In this document: piece after piece, positions 20,390-30,486 of the stretch
Position numbering within the stretch: position 1 is the first letter of the stretch
Layout of the letters: every line of letters begins with the position of its first letter
Source of the DNA: Cordylochernes scorpioides
Taxonomy: Eukaryota > Arthropoda > Arachnida > Pseudoscorpiones > Chernetidae
Direction of reading: 5' to 3'
NCBI GenBank assembly: GCA_030710605.1
Contig: CP092879.1
Span: forward strand, 23,270,116-23,334,115
DNA: 64,000 nucleotides
Notes under the pieces: model-generated
What the model was told of the DNA's origin: nothing
What the model saw: the letters and a program-made list of their open reading frames with translations, nothing else
Databases searched by the model: none
Translations under genes and position numbers: made by a program

Positions 20390-21580
20390 TTGAAGGTTTC
20401 TTTCGATGTAACGTCTCTATATCTCTCACTTGCCCACCCCTTGATCATTAATAGTTTACGCACTTTCCTCGAAAATGCCCCCCTGTTAGACACCCTCACC
20501 GCGGAGACGGTTGTCGAGCTCACTACCATATGCCTAGGCATGTCCACCTTCACATTTGAAACCCAGTTTTTCAAGCAGACCAAGGGCTCCCCCATGGGTA
20601 GCCCCCTCTCAACCGTGGTGGCTGAGGTTGTCATGAGGTCACTAGACCAATGGATCACTTCACGCCATTCTTCAGACATCTTTCTATGGAGGCGGTACAT
20701 CGATGATACCTTTTGCTTGGTAAGTGAGGTATCTGCCTCTCACATCCTATCTGACCTCAACTCCTTCCACCCAGACATAGCCTTCACCCATGAAACAGAA
20801 AATCACTCAGTCCTACCATTCCTAGATACACTAGTCATACGCACCCCCAGCAGTTTCCATACCACAGTATACTATAAAAACAACACACCCCCACACCACA
20901 CAAACTTCCGATCACATTGCCCAACACCACACAAAATCAATACAGTTAGAGCTCTCACTAAACGTATCTTTACTCATTGTTCCCTCCCGTTATTCCAAAC
21001 AATAGAAAAGGCTAAAATATTTTCATATTTATCCAAATCCGGCTACCCGACCCCCTTCATTCTTAAACACATGCATGACCCTCACCACAACAGTGCTCCA
21101 GCTATACACAGAAATATTTGCTCCCTTCCTTTTTGCCCCCAGTCTGTCACCATAGCCAGGTTTTTAAGGCACCATGGCATTACAACATACTTCCAGAACC
21201 CACCTAACATCGCCACACTAATCCGACACCCCATTACCAGATCTTCCCTTCATGCGAGTGCTCTCCGTTCTGGTGGTGCTGTCTATTCCGTCTCTTGCGA
21301 CCAATGTAATGCCACTTATGTCGGGGAGACGGGTAGATCCGTCGCCATCAGAATGGTTGAGCACTCCAGAAACGTCTCTAATAAAAACCTAAATTCCCCT
21401 ATTTACAGTCATTCTATACAAACCGGCCATACATTCAATCTATCAAAGCCATCCATTCTATACAGCAATATCAATAATAAGTACCAGAGACTTTTACTAG
21501 AGGCATTTGTGTCAATAAAAACAAACAGCATCAACAGGCATATAGATATACCAGAACAATACCATATGTTGTGTGAATAG
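20390..21580 (+). CDS. Penelope-like RT/GIY-YIG, 5'-truncated right copy
   Basis: Continuous frame of about 396 codons, beginning within the reverse transcriptase just before the FDVTSLY motif. From VSFDV to the C-terminal LCE it is identical in sequence to the left copy, including YIDD and the GIY-YIG domain. It lacks the DKG and fingers region, so it cannot make an active enzyme alone. The frame starts at the inversion junction; the TTG at 20390 is an artefact of the open frame. Confidence 0.8.
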   Translation: MKVSFDVTSLYLSLAHPLIINSLRTFLENAPLLDTLTAETVVELTTICLGMSTFTFETQFFKQTKGSPMGSPLSTVVAEVVMRSLDQWITSRHSSDIFLWRRYIDDTFCLVSEVSASHILSDLNSFHPDIAFTHETENHSVLPFLDTLVIRTPSSFHTTVYYKNNTPPHHTNFRSHCPTPHKINTVRALTKRIFTHCSLPLFQTIEKAKIFSYLSKSGYPTPFILKHMHDPHHNSAPAIHRNICSLPFCPQSVTIARFLRHHGITTYFQNPPNIATLIRHPITRSSLHASALRSGGAVYSVSCDQCNATYVGETGRSVAIRMVEHSRNVSNKNLNSPIYSHSIQTGHTFNLSKPSILYSNINNKYQRLLLEAFVSIKTNSINRHIDIPEQYHMLCE

Positions 21581-21794
21581 CCTTAGGTTACATTTGCCTG
21601 CCCTTGATTAACACCATTCATAGTGCATATGTACTTAGTCCAGATTTATTAGCATTTAATCCCTATAATCTCTTTTTTAGCATATTTGGTTCTTATTTTT
21701 ATTTTTTATCTTTAAATATTTTTATCCTTTGCAGTTATGTAAATTTTCTTTTCAGCTTTGTGTATATATGGATCCTCAGCGCGTTTATTACTCT

Positions 21795-21842
21795 TATCTG
21801 ATGAAGGACGAGGTGTCCGAAAGCTTATGTGCATGCAATAAA
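21795..21842 (+). ncRNA. Hammerhead-like 3' motif of the Penelope-like element (right copy)
   Basis: Mirror of the motif at 18424-18471: CTGATGA, GGAC-GAGGT-GTCC stem, GAAAGC and AATAAA. Followed by GAAGCTCCTCTTCCC to the arm end. Confidence 0.4.
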
Positions 21843-21917
21843 AAGAAGCTCCTCTTCCCACTTTGTAAACTCGTTATTAACTTTCAGTGAAGAGCAGTTC
21901 TACTTAAATGTAAACTG

Positions 21918-22165
21918 TGAAAATATTCCTCGTAGTATGTAAATATGCATATTGTTAACATCTCTATCTGTAATGATGAAGCACAATTTGGATAATAGAT
22001 TATAAAACAAGAAAATATGAAATTCATTCGTTTGCAGTTAAGATTGCATTTTAAGTTACAACGCCACCTGGCAAGCTGAAGGGATGATTCTCTTATATCT
22101 CTCTAGATCTTCAAAAGACAACTCCATTTTAAGATTTAGAATGCGGAATAATTGCAATGACGATT
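21918..22165. other. No gene; repeat-tail fragment
   Basis: The block GATGAAGCACAATTTGGATA at 21973 matches the tail of the inverted dimer at 13.7 kb. Otherwise unremarkable. Confidence 0.4.
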
Positions 22166-22169
22166 AAAA

Positions 22170-22300
22170 ACGGTATACACCTATCAAATTATTCGCAAAA
22201 GGTTTCTTTAATATAAAATATAAAACGCTTGAAAGCTAGCCGTTTTATATTTTATATTAAAGAAACTTTTTGCAATTAATTTGATCGGTGTATACCTTTT
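22170..22300. repeat. Palindromic repeat with GGTATACACC ends
   Basis: Arms of about 55 bp (GGTATACACCTATCAAATTA.. and its inverse) surround a short centre with GAAAGCTAGC. Near-perfect inner arms (TTTCTTTAATATAAAATATA and inverse). MITE-like or another inverted dimer. Confidence 0.65.
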
Positions 22301-22314
22301 TAAATATAAATATA

Positions 22315-22500
22315 TACAAGTCGTCATTGGTGGCGCCCACCGCGGGAAAGACTCCACCACCGATGGACTGCAAGAGTTCTTTCCCACAGAGGGGGCAGGT
22401 CGATGAAGTAGCTTGCGTTACCCACCTCAAGACCAAGAAGGTACTTGTAGATGGTAGCCTTCGCTACACTGGTTAACTTCATAGCCTCGGGAAGTAGGCC
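22315..22500 (-). pseudogene. Coding-like fragment with a CPLCGKELL motif, unrecognised
   Basis: GC-richer patch. On the minus strand one frame reads TCPLCGKELLQSIGGGVFPA, a CXXC zinc-knuckle-like motif. Another frame reads YLLGLEVGNASYFIDLPP, so a frameshift is likely. It could be a LINE or transposase remnant. An AG microsatellite follows at 22503-22515. Confidence 0.25.
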
Positions 22501-23234
22501 GACGCCGAAGAGAGAGAGAGAGAAACGTTCTTAAATATTAAAGAGAAAAATGAAATCATTGAAATTAACTATTCTAATATCAAAATAAGAAAAACTTAAC
22601 GGTACACCTGAACACGTTAAAAATAATTCAGGATAAAATTAATTAAATTAGATCTCTATTTTCATATTGAATAATAGGTAAAGAATAAATAATTTCGGAT
22701 TGAAACTATTCAATTTATAGCTCATACTTCTCATTACCACCTAGAATTGAAGAGTTCTATTCAAACATCTTGGTAGGAGAGGAGAAACAATACATTTGTT
22801 TCAAATAAAGACGCCGTTATAGAACCACATTTAAACAACTACCAGCTCATTTAAATTAGGTTAAATTTAATGAAATGTTTGAAATTCTAATTCTCCACAC
22901 AAATTAAAATTTGATTAAGTTTTCTTAATGCCTCGAGGATGGTTCTTTAGGAAATCCCGGGGGCATTTTTAGAATATTTAGTTTGTGCTTTAAATATATA
23001 TAAAGTTAATTAAACACAACTCAAGATCAAACATCCAGTTTGAAAAAGGCTACAAACCCTCTTTCCTTAATTGAAGGATTAAATAGAAATGTACTTGTAC
23101 CATAAACTACACTTAGAATTGAGGTGTGTATGTTTGTGTTTAATCACAAGTTATGTTGTTTGCCCACCGTATGAACATCTTTTATCTCTACAATTAAAAG
23201 TAATTTAATTATGCATTTAATGTTGAATTGTAAC
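22501..23234. other. No gene seen
   Basis: AT-rich sequence without supported features. Confidence 0.5.
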
Positions 23235-23345
23235 TGTAGAAGTTGCATATTCCTGTAGAAGGGTTGGGAATCCCCGAAAACTTGAGAGACGTTTAAATAA
23301 AGCAAGAACTTATCATTGGAAACACAGTGTGTTATTACAATTTAT
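23235..23345 (+). repeat. Short repeat with hairpin-GAAA module
   Basis: TCCTGTAGAAGGGTTGGGAA, CCCCGAAAACTTGAG, then TTTAAATAAAGC. It shares CTGTAGAAGGG..CCCGAAA with the insert at 26.1 kb and the general 3'-end layout with the Penelope-like element. Confidence 0.45.
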
Positions 23346-23859
23346 ATTTCAGAGGATCGATCTTCCGATCCCATATTTAATGTTCAAAATCCCCGTCTGG
23401 TTATATATGCTTGAATACTAAATGGTGGGTCAAAATAGGACAAATGATGAGGTAAAGAGAATTTTTGAAATCATAGCAGTTCTCTCCCTTGTCGCTGAAG
23501 ACAAGGGAACGTGGGTGATGAAGATATGAATGAGAAAATGGTAAACCATTTAGGAAACTTCAGTTTTATCCAGTTGAAGATGAAGGGCCGCAGCCTTTTT
23601 AATCAGGTACATATACGAAAGATTCTGAAAGCATAAAAAATGTTCTGGAAAGCCACACTACTCGACTTTGTGACAGTAGGAGAACAAGTATCCAACGATG
23701 AAATTTGAAGGTAAATCCTCTGAGGATATATTTAACTGTGGTTTACCTTTGTTTTCGGGACTTTATAATAAATCGCGTTAAAAATCTAGCTGCATTACAA
23801 TACGGATTCTCAAACTGTTATTTGAACCAATCACATTCTTCACAATGAAAAGCCCACTT
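23346..23859. other. No gene seen
   Basis: Mixed composition with no frame or repeat I can support. Confidence 0.45.
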
Positions 23860-24010
23860 ACCCCGCGATCATTATAAAATTGAAAGAGAGAGGATATGGC
23901 TCATCTCTGTGTAGAAACCCCTCCCAGCAGTTTTACCATTTTATTCTCTAGACTTCTACAATATTGCATTGGACTGAGTTCATATATACCATGCATTTGC
24001 TATTGAATGC
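23860..24010 (+). repeat. MITE family A, diverged fragment
   Basis: GATATGGCTCATCTCTGTGT and CCCTCCCAGCAGTTTTACCA align with the family A interior (GGCTCATCAG..CCCTCCCAG..TTTCGCCAG). Confidence 0.4.
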
Positions 24011-24039
24011 AGTAAAATTATATTTTCAACACAAACTAT

Positions 24040-24320
24040 AGATATCAAATTACAAAACTATTTTAGACGCGTAATATTCTTTTTAAAATAAAACAATTTC
24101 TACTGCCCTTACTGCAATGGAAAAATTAAAGGGAGGGCCTGGCTCATCAGTAGTGAACCCTCCCAGAGGTTTCGCCAGTTTAATCTACCATACCGCTGTT
24201 ATATTGCATTTTTGAAACTTTCTTTTATAGTGATACTGATGCTTGACTCTTCGAATGGGTATTTTAGATGAACTATGGACATAAGCTTTTAGGACAGCAG
24301 AATTACATATAATTATAAAT
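24040..24320 (+). mobile_element. MITE family A copy
   Basis: TATTTTAGACGCGTAATATT, CAATTTCTACTGCCCTTACTG, GGGAGGGCCTGGCTCATCAG and GGTTTCGCCAGTTTAATCTA follow in the same order as in 4845-5125. The right inverted end is diverged. Confidence 0.65.
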
Positions 24321-25007
24321 ATATAATATTTGATAACAGATGACGCGCTAGTGCATCGTAATATAACTATAGATATATCTAGAAAAATATTCTGTGTTTC
24401 ACTACAAAATATTTTCCAAATTGTTGGAATTCAATATGACTAAAAGAGAGAGTTTTGTTATCCCATGGGAAGCTGAAAATAAAACGCAAATTATATATAA
24501 AAGGCAATTTCTTTTATGTTACCTAATCCTAAAATACTTTTCCACGAAATGTAGATCTTTGCAGTCCAGCTTAAGAAAGGAACTCGGACAAATAAAGAGT
24601 GGAATCCGTTGATAGAATCTCTCTTTGTCCCTTTCAATCCTAAATCCTCAGAATTTCCTCTGAATTTGATCCCCAATCCCAGCGAATTCTTAATATAGAA
24701 ATTGTTTTTTTCCTTTGTCATCTTGAAAAGAAACAATTCATATAGAGGTAAAACCAGCATTCATAACGGTTTAAAAATGTATCACCTTTATAATTGCTTT
24801 TAAAACAATATAGACAATATTTTATTTGAAAATTCTTGCTTATATTTTTATATTTTATATATATAAAAACGTTAATTCAAATATTTTAAATAATTTGAGA
24901 GAAAATAAAAGAAATTGATATAATAAAAGGGGCAAATCAATGTATAAGTATATATATATATATATTGTTCTTAAAATAGAGAAATCCATACATAAATCAT
25001 TAGATAG
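24321..25007. other. No gene seen
   Basis: AT-rich; the open frames at 24394-24760 overlap on both strands and have no protein-like features. Confidence 0.45.
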
Positions 25008-25178
25008 TAAAAATAGCATATATTGGTTTGAATAAAATATTTATTTGCCAATATTTACACTATGCGGCGCTGAGTTTGTGTATACAAAAATGTAATGTCT
25101 CGATAAAGGTTGGCGTTCAGCCAGTCGAAATATTGGCAAATAAATATTTATTCAATCCAATATATGCCTTCTTATTAT
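25008..25178. repeat. Repeat family G, inverted dimer
   Basis: Arms start AGCATATATTGG (left) and end CCAATATATGCC (right). The right half contains GGTTGGCGTTCAGCCAGTCG, a hairpin with GAAATATTGG after it, and GCAAATAAATATTTATTC. A tail related to those of the dimers at 60.3 and 63.1 kb lies on the left (about 24970-25007). The left copy of the hairpin is deleted. Confidence 0.65.
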
Positions 25179-25202
25179 CCAATAAAAATATATATATATA
25201 TA

Positions 25203-26269
25203 TGTAATATATCCAAAGTTATTATACTGCAATATTTGATGTATTACACTGTTGTAGAATCCTGTCGACTTAACCGTTCTGTGGCAATATCGTTGCGGAA
25301 TTTCTTGTTGTTCGATTTGAATGGTGAGGATTGGTTGAAACGCAGTCGTTTGAGTGGAAGTTGAAGCATACAGTTAGGAATAATCAGGACACGTGATGAG
25401 GTTTGAAAATAAAAGGCAACTGGGTTGGAGGAAAGAAAGCTTGAGAAGAGCGGAGCGATTTTGATTGTTAATTATCTGATCACATGGTGGTGATTGTACT
25501 TAGCTATGGGATGAGCAGAGGGAGAGAGGTCCAGAGCAGATGTCACCTCGTTGGGAGCGAAGGAGCAACTCTAGGTGTTGTTCCTATGAGAGCCAAATCA
25601 CTACTGACAATTCTTGCTTTTCGATTTAACACCACGAGTTGTCTTCCTTCCCATTGGTCGAAGGATGGAACGTGTCCGTTTTTCTATTGGTTGACCTACT
25701 TAGTTATTGCTTCCTAATTGGACCGGCGGCTTTCTTTGGTGGAAGATATGCCCGGCCTGGTCAGGAAGTATCGGGTGTGTTCGACTCTATTTACTTCCGC
25801 GGTTATCAAATACGTCCGGTCCTGTCCGGAAATATTGGGCGTCTCTCTACTTTTATAACTTTTGCGGTCACCAGATACGTCCGGCCTCTTGTCAGGAAGT
25901 ATTGACTGTACAAGTTATTAATACTTGTGCCCGCTTTTAGCCTGCTTCCTATGTCTTGTTGCTACTTTCTTTCCTTCCTCCAGTTACCTGATTCTTTATT
26001 AAATCTTTGAAAATCATACATTTAAGACGAATAATCCTTTCAATAATTATAATAATGAATAGATTCAAAAAGGATGAGTTTCTTTATTTGGAAAATTAAT
26101 TCGAGCTTTCGGGCGCAAGCTCCTGTAGAAGGGCAGCTTGCGCCCGAAAGCTCGAATTAATTTTCCAAATAAAGAAACTCATCCTTTTTGAATCTATTCA
26201 TTATTAAAATCATACATTGTACATGCATAGTGGGTCGGGGGTGCATACAATTATATACAAATTATGACA
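25203..26269 (-). repeat. 3' LTR of element 1, carrying a later insertion
   Basis: Starts TGTAATATATCC and ends AAATTATGACA. Matches 30487-31356 except for a 196-bp interruption (26023-26218) and about two substitutions. Contains subrepeats with ATACGTCCGGTCCTGTCCGG and GGTTGACCTACTTAG shared with the LTRs of element 2. Small open frames inside (25484-25940) are LTR sequence, not genes. Confidence 0.85.
26023..26218. mobile_element. Inverted-dimer insertion inside one LTR, with 13-bp target duplication
   Basis: Palindrome 26051-26205 with arms that look perfect over at least 60 bp. The centre is CCTGTAGAAGGGC and the arms carry GGGC..GCCCGAAAGCTCG and CCAAATAAAG. A 28-nt one-sided tail (26023-26050) precedes it. 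AAAATCATACATT occurs at 26010-26022 and 26206-26218; the other LTR has a single copy, so it is a true 13-bp target duplication and the insertion is younger than the LTR element. Confidence 0.85.
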
Positions 26270-27979
26270 GATGCGCCCCCTACATGTGAAGAATTCAAGA
26301 AGGGGTTAGCCTGAGAGAATTCTGTAAAGTGAAAAATAATTTTGTGGGAAAATTAGTTGTGGGTATTGAGAGTCTATATACAAGCATTGGTGGTGATATA
26401 AGAAGTAAAATAGAATGTTGTTGATGATATAGGTTGAGTATAATTAATAGAAATCAAAAAATTTTTAATTGTAAGAAATCAAAATGAATGCTATGGTACA
26501 TAGTGGATTAAAAAGAAAAGAAAATGCGCCTAACTAATTTCTACTCGAAATTGGAGATAAAAACGAGGGAGTTCTATTAGGGCTTTTGAGAAATCAAAAA
26601 ATAAAAATGAAAAGTTGGAAGAAATCAAAGTAAATGCTTGGTTGCATGTTGGAAAAAAAAAATGCTTTGATGCATGGTGAAAAAAAAAAGGAAAAATGCC
26701 TAACCATATTCTTGCTCGAAATTGGGAATGGAAATCGAGGGATTTTTATTAGGTCTTTTGAGAAGTTAAAAAATAAAAATAAAGGTTGGAAGAAATCAAA
26801 GTGAATGTTTGATGCATGGTGAAAAAGAAAAAAAAAAAAAGGAAAAATGCCTAACTAATTTTTGCTCGAATTTTGGGAAAAGAAAACGAGGAAATTTCAT
26901 AAGGTGTTTTGAAGAAATCAAAGTAAAATAAAAAGTTGGAAGAAATCAAAGTGAATGCTTGATGCATGGTGGAAAAAAAAAGAAAAATGTCTAACCATAT
27001 TCTACCCGAAATTGGAAATGGAAATCGAGGGAATTTTTATTAGGTCTTTTGAGAAATCAAAAAATAAAAATAAAAATAAAAAGTTGGAAGAAATCAAAGT
27101 GAATGCTTGATGCATGGTGAGAAAAAAAAAAGGAAAAATGCCTAACCATATTCTTGCTCGAAATTGGGAATGGAAATCGAGGGATTTTTATTAGGTCTTT
27201 TGAGAAATCAAAAATAAAAATAAAAAGTTGGAAGAAATCAAAGTAAATGTTTGGTTGCATGGTGAGAAAAAGGAAAAATGTTTTGTTGCATGGTGGAAAA
27301 AAGAAATAGAAAAAAAAAGAATGTTTTTGTAAATCAAAATAAAATATAATATCCAATTTTAAAAGAAAACCAATGAGTTCTCGTTGATTTGAAACTATGA
27401 TAATATAAACTAATTGGTAAAAAAAAAGATAATTAATGATTAAAAGTGATAATAAGTTGAATAAATTGATAAATTGATTATATATTTAAATTTTAATTGA
27501 GAGAAAATAATGAAAATGATTAATATGAACAATAAGGTGTATTGTTTTGAACCCTTTTGTATCTACATGCCCTGATCTAAATGTTTTAATTGCTCAATTA
27601 TGCCCTATAAATTTTTTGTCTTTGTGTGTGTTGTGAAAAATATTAGAAGTCTGTAAAGTAATTGATTTGTTATAATAGGGATGGGAACTCATTTAGATGT
27701 GTGTCGTCTTGTGGGTGTGGAATTGGATTGTAAAAAATCGATATGTAGTTCGAATTGGGATCCCAGACTGGCGATAGGGAGGAGTCTGTGGAGGGGAAAA
27801 GCGGCGACCTAATTTTACGTGTTGGCCAGAAGAGGGGTCCGAAGTAATTGGATCCGGAAATGAGGCGTGCGGGGAAGCGGGATCTCAAAATTCTCACTTC
27901 CTTCCGCTTATTTGTTTTTTGGGTGCGACTCGGATCTTGTTACTGGAGTGTGATTTCTCCGACATTGGTTGGTCATCTT
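26270..27979. other. Element 1 internal non-coding region
   Basis: Lies between the 3' LTR and the end of the second ORF. A purine-tract candidate borders the LTR, and a tandem repeat fills 26460-27345. The remainder (27350-27979) is AT-rich, with a GC-richer patch at 27760-27900. Confidence 0.55.
26460..27345. repeat. Tandem repeat, unit about 145-175 bp
   Basis: Five to six units recognised by TTGGAAGAAATCAAAG at about 26613, 26787, 26936, 27085 and 27228, each followed by GATGCATGGTG, an A-rich run, CTCGAAATTGGGAATGGAAA and TTATTAGGTCTTTTGAGAA. Internal to element 1. Confidence 0.75.
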
Positions 27980-30223
27980 TCAGTTACTTCTATCTCTTCG
28001 GAGTTTATTTAGATTTTCTGCAAAAATGTTTCCTAAAATTATGAGAAGTTTTATAAATGCTTGTCCAAAATTAAAAACTGCCTCTTGTAGTTCGAAAATT
28101 TTATGAGCGGGCATGGTATAGATAAACAAATAATTAAAAAATAAAATTGGGATACATTTGTATGGTAGAACTAACAAACAAAGGATGAAAATCAGATGAA
28201 AGATAGGGTATTGTCCCATGTTCTTCCATATTATTGTAAATGGGGACTCTGAAATATTTGCTTGAACCTTATTAATTGTAGAATTTAAATGATTGGTAGG
28301 TTCGCAGTTCTCCTGTTTGATCGTCAATGGTTTTATTAGAGATATGTCGGCGGTAATTGGTTTAAGTGGAAATATGTGATCGTTTCTCTGACGTGGGTGG
28401 TGTAATTCTGGCATTGTTTGTGTTGTGTGTACGCTGTGCTTTATGTACGAATTTTGTTTTGCTTTGGGGCCTGTGTCGGTATTTTTACGTGAAGGTTGGT
28501 CGGATTCATCGATTCTTCTAGCGAATCGGCAGGTGGGGCAGGTTTTTACCTGTTTTGCGATGTCTTGTGTCATGTTCTGCCAATAATATTGTGACGAGAT
28601 GAGTCTCGTCATCTTGGAGATGTTTGGATGGTGGTGTTGTGTGTGTACGGACTTAAGAAGTCCGGCTGTAAGTGAACTTGGGACTATAGTTTTAAGTACT
28701 CCTTTTCGGGAGACGGTGCGCAGTTCATTGTGATCCATAGTCACGCGAGATTTTCCCGGTGGAGAAGACTGTTGGCTCTTTATGAGTGGCGCATCTAGAA
28801 AGCCACAAAATGGGATACGAGTTACAACGCCCGTTTCATATTGTTGTACTCCATTTATGCTACGGACCTCATATTCGTATCTTGACAGTCTTAACCTCCA
28901 TCGAAACAATCTGCCTGACGGGGCTTTGATCTCTTTCAACCACTGCAATGCAGGATGGTCAGAAAGTATTGTAAACTTCCTGCCCATTAGACAGGCGCGG
29001 AAGTTATCCACACTTTCCACAATGGCTAGGCATTGTAGTTCCAAGTCTGAATAATTTCGCTCGTGACCACGCAGAGAGCGGCTGAAATGTTGAACTGGGT
29101 ATGTCTTCCCATCAGGGTAGACTTGTTTAAGAATGCCTGCAATGCCGAGCGTTGAGGTGTTACAGTACACCTGGCATGGCAGACCTTCTTGGTAAAGGTG
29201 TAATGTGGGGTGTGTGGTAAGGCTTTCTTTCAGGTTAGTGAGCGCTTTCTGGCATTCGTCACTCCAGACCCACATGATATCCTTTTTTAGAAGGTTGACA
29301 AGTGGCGTCCGCAAGCGGGCGTGGTCCGGAATGAACTCTTTATAGGCGTTCACAGCTTTTAGGAAAGATCGCAATGTTTTTCGATTGTGTGGTTGTTTGG
29401 TGGCGTGAATTTTCTCTATGTTTTGTGTAGACGGGATGATTGTATTATTCTTAACGGTTGTGCATGCGCTTGTTGGTTGTTGTTGTCTTTTGGCGCGCGT
29501 GTTGCGTTTGTTGTGCGGGTTGTGCGTGTTTGTTGCGTGGTGACGTATGGGTGCGTGTATGTTGTGAGGTACATTTGCGTGATTATGGCGTGGCGAAGTA
29601 TGGTCATGTATGGATTTTGTGTGGTAAGTGGGTGAGCTGTGTCGGTGTACGGGCACTTTTTTGGGCTCTATTGGAATTGTAGGTTGGAGTCGTGGTGGCT
29701 TTATATGTTGTGGGCATGAAAAGTTGCGTGGTGTGAGATTAGAATGGTGGCATGTAAATATTTGGGGTTTGGGCAATGAATGCAGGCAAGGGTTTCCATG
29801 TGTGAAAGCTTTGTGTGCTGTACGAGCCCTTTGGGACAGGTTTTGGTCTAGCCCGTGCTTGCATTCATTTGGTACATGTTTAGATACATGGTTAAAGGGG
29901 TAGGTAGGGTTAGATAAGAGTTCAAAGTCAATTCTTGACGCCATAGGGGGGGTGTCTACCTTAGTCTCGAAAAGTCTGCTCGGCTGGGGTGTCTCTGGCT
30001 TGACTTGGTTGTTGTGGACTCGGGACTGGTGATTTTGGGACTGCTTGCACCGTCCGCGAAGTGGAAGTGAAGTCCGGTACTGGAATGTCGTTTCGGGATC
30101 GTTTGCACTGTCCCGGTTTGTGCGGATTACTTTCAAGTGCGGGGTACGGGTACGGCATGGCGGTGGATGACTCCTCGGTGGTCGGTGTCCGGTCTCGGTG
30201 ACACTTGCCTGGGGTGGTGGCAC
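27980..30223 (-). CDS. Element 1 ORF2: low-complexity N-half, RNase H, integrase zinc finger
   Basis: 747 open codons. Residues 1-280 are proline/histidine-rich low complexity. Residues 283-470 match the thumb and RNase H of Gypsy-type polyproteins: LRSFLKAVNAYKEFI, LEL glutamate at 395 and SDHPALQWL aspartate at 422. The first catalytic aspartate, normally in a TDAS motif, is replaced by asparagine (YCNTST, about 355). Residues 527-565 form an integrase H2C2 zinc finger (HTQHHHPN..CPTC). No reverse transcriptase palm precedes and no DDE core follows; the C-terminus has one hydrophobic segment. The N-terminal 88 codons overlap the gag-like ORF in another frame. An unbroken frame in a rearranged element is notable. 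Confidence 0.65.
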   Translation of the reverse strand: MPPPQASVTETGHRPPRSHPPPCRTRTPHLKVIRTNRDSANDPETTFQYRTSLPLRGRCKQSQNHQSRVHNNQVKPETPQPSRLFETKVDTPPMASRIDFELLSNPTYPFNHVSKHVPNECKHGLDQNLSQRARTAHKAFTHGNPCLHSLPKPQIFTCHHSNLTPRNFSCPQHIKPPRLQPTIPIEPKKVPVHRHSSPTYHTKSIHDHTSPRHNHANVPHNIHAPIRHHATNTHNPHNKRNTRAKRQQQPTSACTTVKNNTIIPSTQNIEKIHATKQPHNRKTLRSFLKAVNAYKEFIPDHARLRTPLVNLLKKDIMWVWSDECQKALTNLKESLTTHPTLHLYQEGLPCQVYCNTSTLGIAGILKQVYPDGKTYPVQHFSRSLRGHERNYSDLELQCLAIVESVDNFRACLMGRKFTILSDHPALQWLKEIKAPSGRLFRWRLRLSRYEYEVRSINGVQQYETGVVTRIPFCGFLDAPLIKSQQSSPPGKSRVTMDHNELRTVSRKGVLKTIVPSSLTAGLLKSVHTQHHHPNISKMTRLISSQYYWQNMTQDIAKQVKTCPTCRFARRIDESDQPSRKNTDTGPKAKQNSYIKHSVHTTQTMPELHHPRQRNDHIFPLKPITADISLIKPLTIKQENCEPTNHLNSTINKVQANISESPFTIIWKNMGQYPIFHLIFILCLLVLPYKCIPILFFNYLFIYTMPAHKIFELQEAVFNFGQAFIKLLIILGNIFAENLNKLRRDRSN

Positions 30224-30464
30224 GTGCGTCGGCTGCCGCGCTCATCTCGCCTTTCGGTCGGCGGGGGGTGTGGGCTGCTCCGGGGGTGGCGCTACGGAAC
30301 GTCGTTTGTAGTTGAGTGGATCTTGCTCCTTGAAGTGCGGCGGTCAGCTGCAAAATTATTGTCGCCAGGGTGTGTTTTGTCGCTTCGCTCGTTGCCAGTT
30401 TCTTCCCTCTTTCTTTCGTAGGGTTGTCCGTTTTTACGCCTATGGGATCCTGATTAAATTCCAT
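29961..30464 (-). CDS. Element 1 ORF1, gag-like
   Basis: 167 codons starting at the first ATG (30464), 22 bases inside the 5' LTR end, just after the GAGTCGACAGGAT motif. The protein is basic and proline/serine/threonine-rich, with no CCHC knuckle or capsid motif visible. Position, the only leader-proximal ORF of an LTR element, suggests a truncated gag. It overlaps ORF2 by 263 nt in the -/+1 frame, as gag and pol often do; whether frameshifting occurs is unknown. Confidence 0.45.
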   Translation of the reverse strand: MEFNQDPIGVKTDNPTKERGKKLATSEATKHTLATIILQLTAALQGARSTQLQTTFRSATPGAAHTPRRPKGEMSAAADARATTPGKCHRDRTPTTEESSTAMPYPYPALESNPHKPGQCKRSRNDIPVPDFTSTSRTVQAVPKSPVPSPQQPSQARDTPAEQTFRD

Positions 30465-30486
30465 CTCTTTATCCTGTCGACTCTAT

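Larger units (their letters stand above)
18386..21905. mobile_element. Penelope-like retroelement inserted as a head-to-head inverted dimer
   Basis: Two 5'-truncated copies face away from each other. Arms 18386-19871 and 20395-21880 are both 1486 bp and read as near-identical reverse complements; the encoded 394-residue C-terminal parts are identical. The spacer 19872-20394 belongs to the longer left copy. The whole unit is flanked by AAATGTAAACTG at 18374-18385 and 21906-21917, a 12-bp target duplication, with a 25-nt one-sided tail (21881-21905). A single duplication around both copies means they entered as one unit. Confidence 0.85.

Noticed and set aside
18386-21905. Assembly artefact as the explanation of the inverted Penelope-like pair
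   Set aside because: A 12-bp target duplication and one-sided tail enclose the whole dimer, which an artefact would not produce; long reads should still confirm it.
25484-25940. Several overlapping 77-88 codon frames, repeated at 30767-31223
   Set aside because: They lie wholly within the LTRs of element 1, overlap each other and show no protein-like features.
26460-27345. CRISPR-like or satellite array
   Set aside because: Units of about 150 bp without spacer structure, confined to the interior of an LTR element in a eukaryotic genome.
28782-30421. Plus-strand open frames across element 1
   Set aside because: Antisense of the minus-strand ORFs, with cysteine/valine/tryptophan-rich composition caused by GT-rich sequence.
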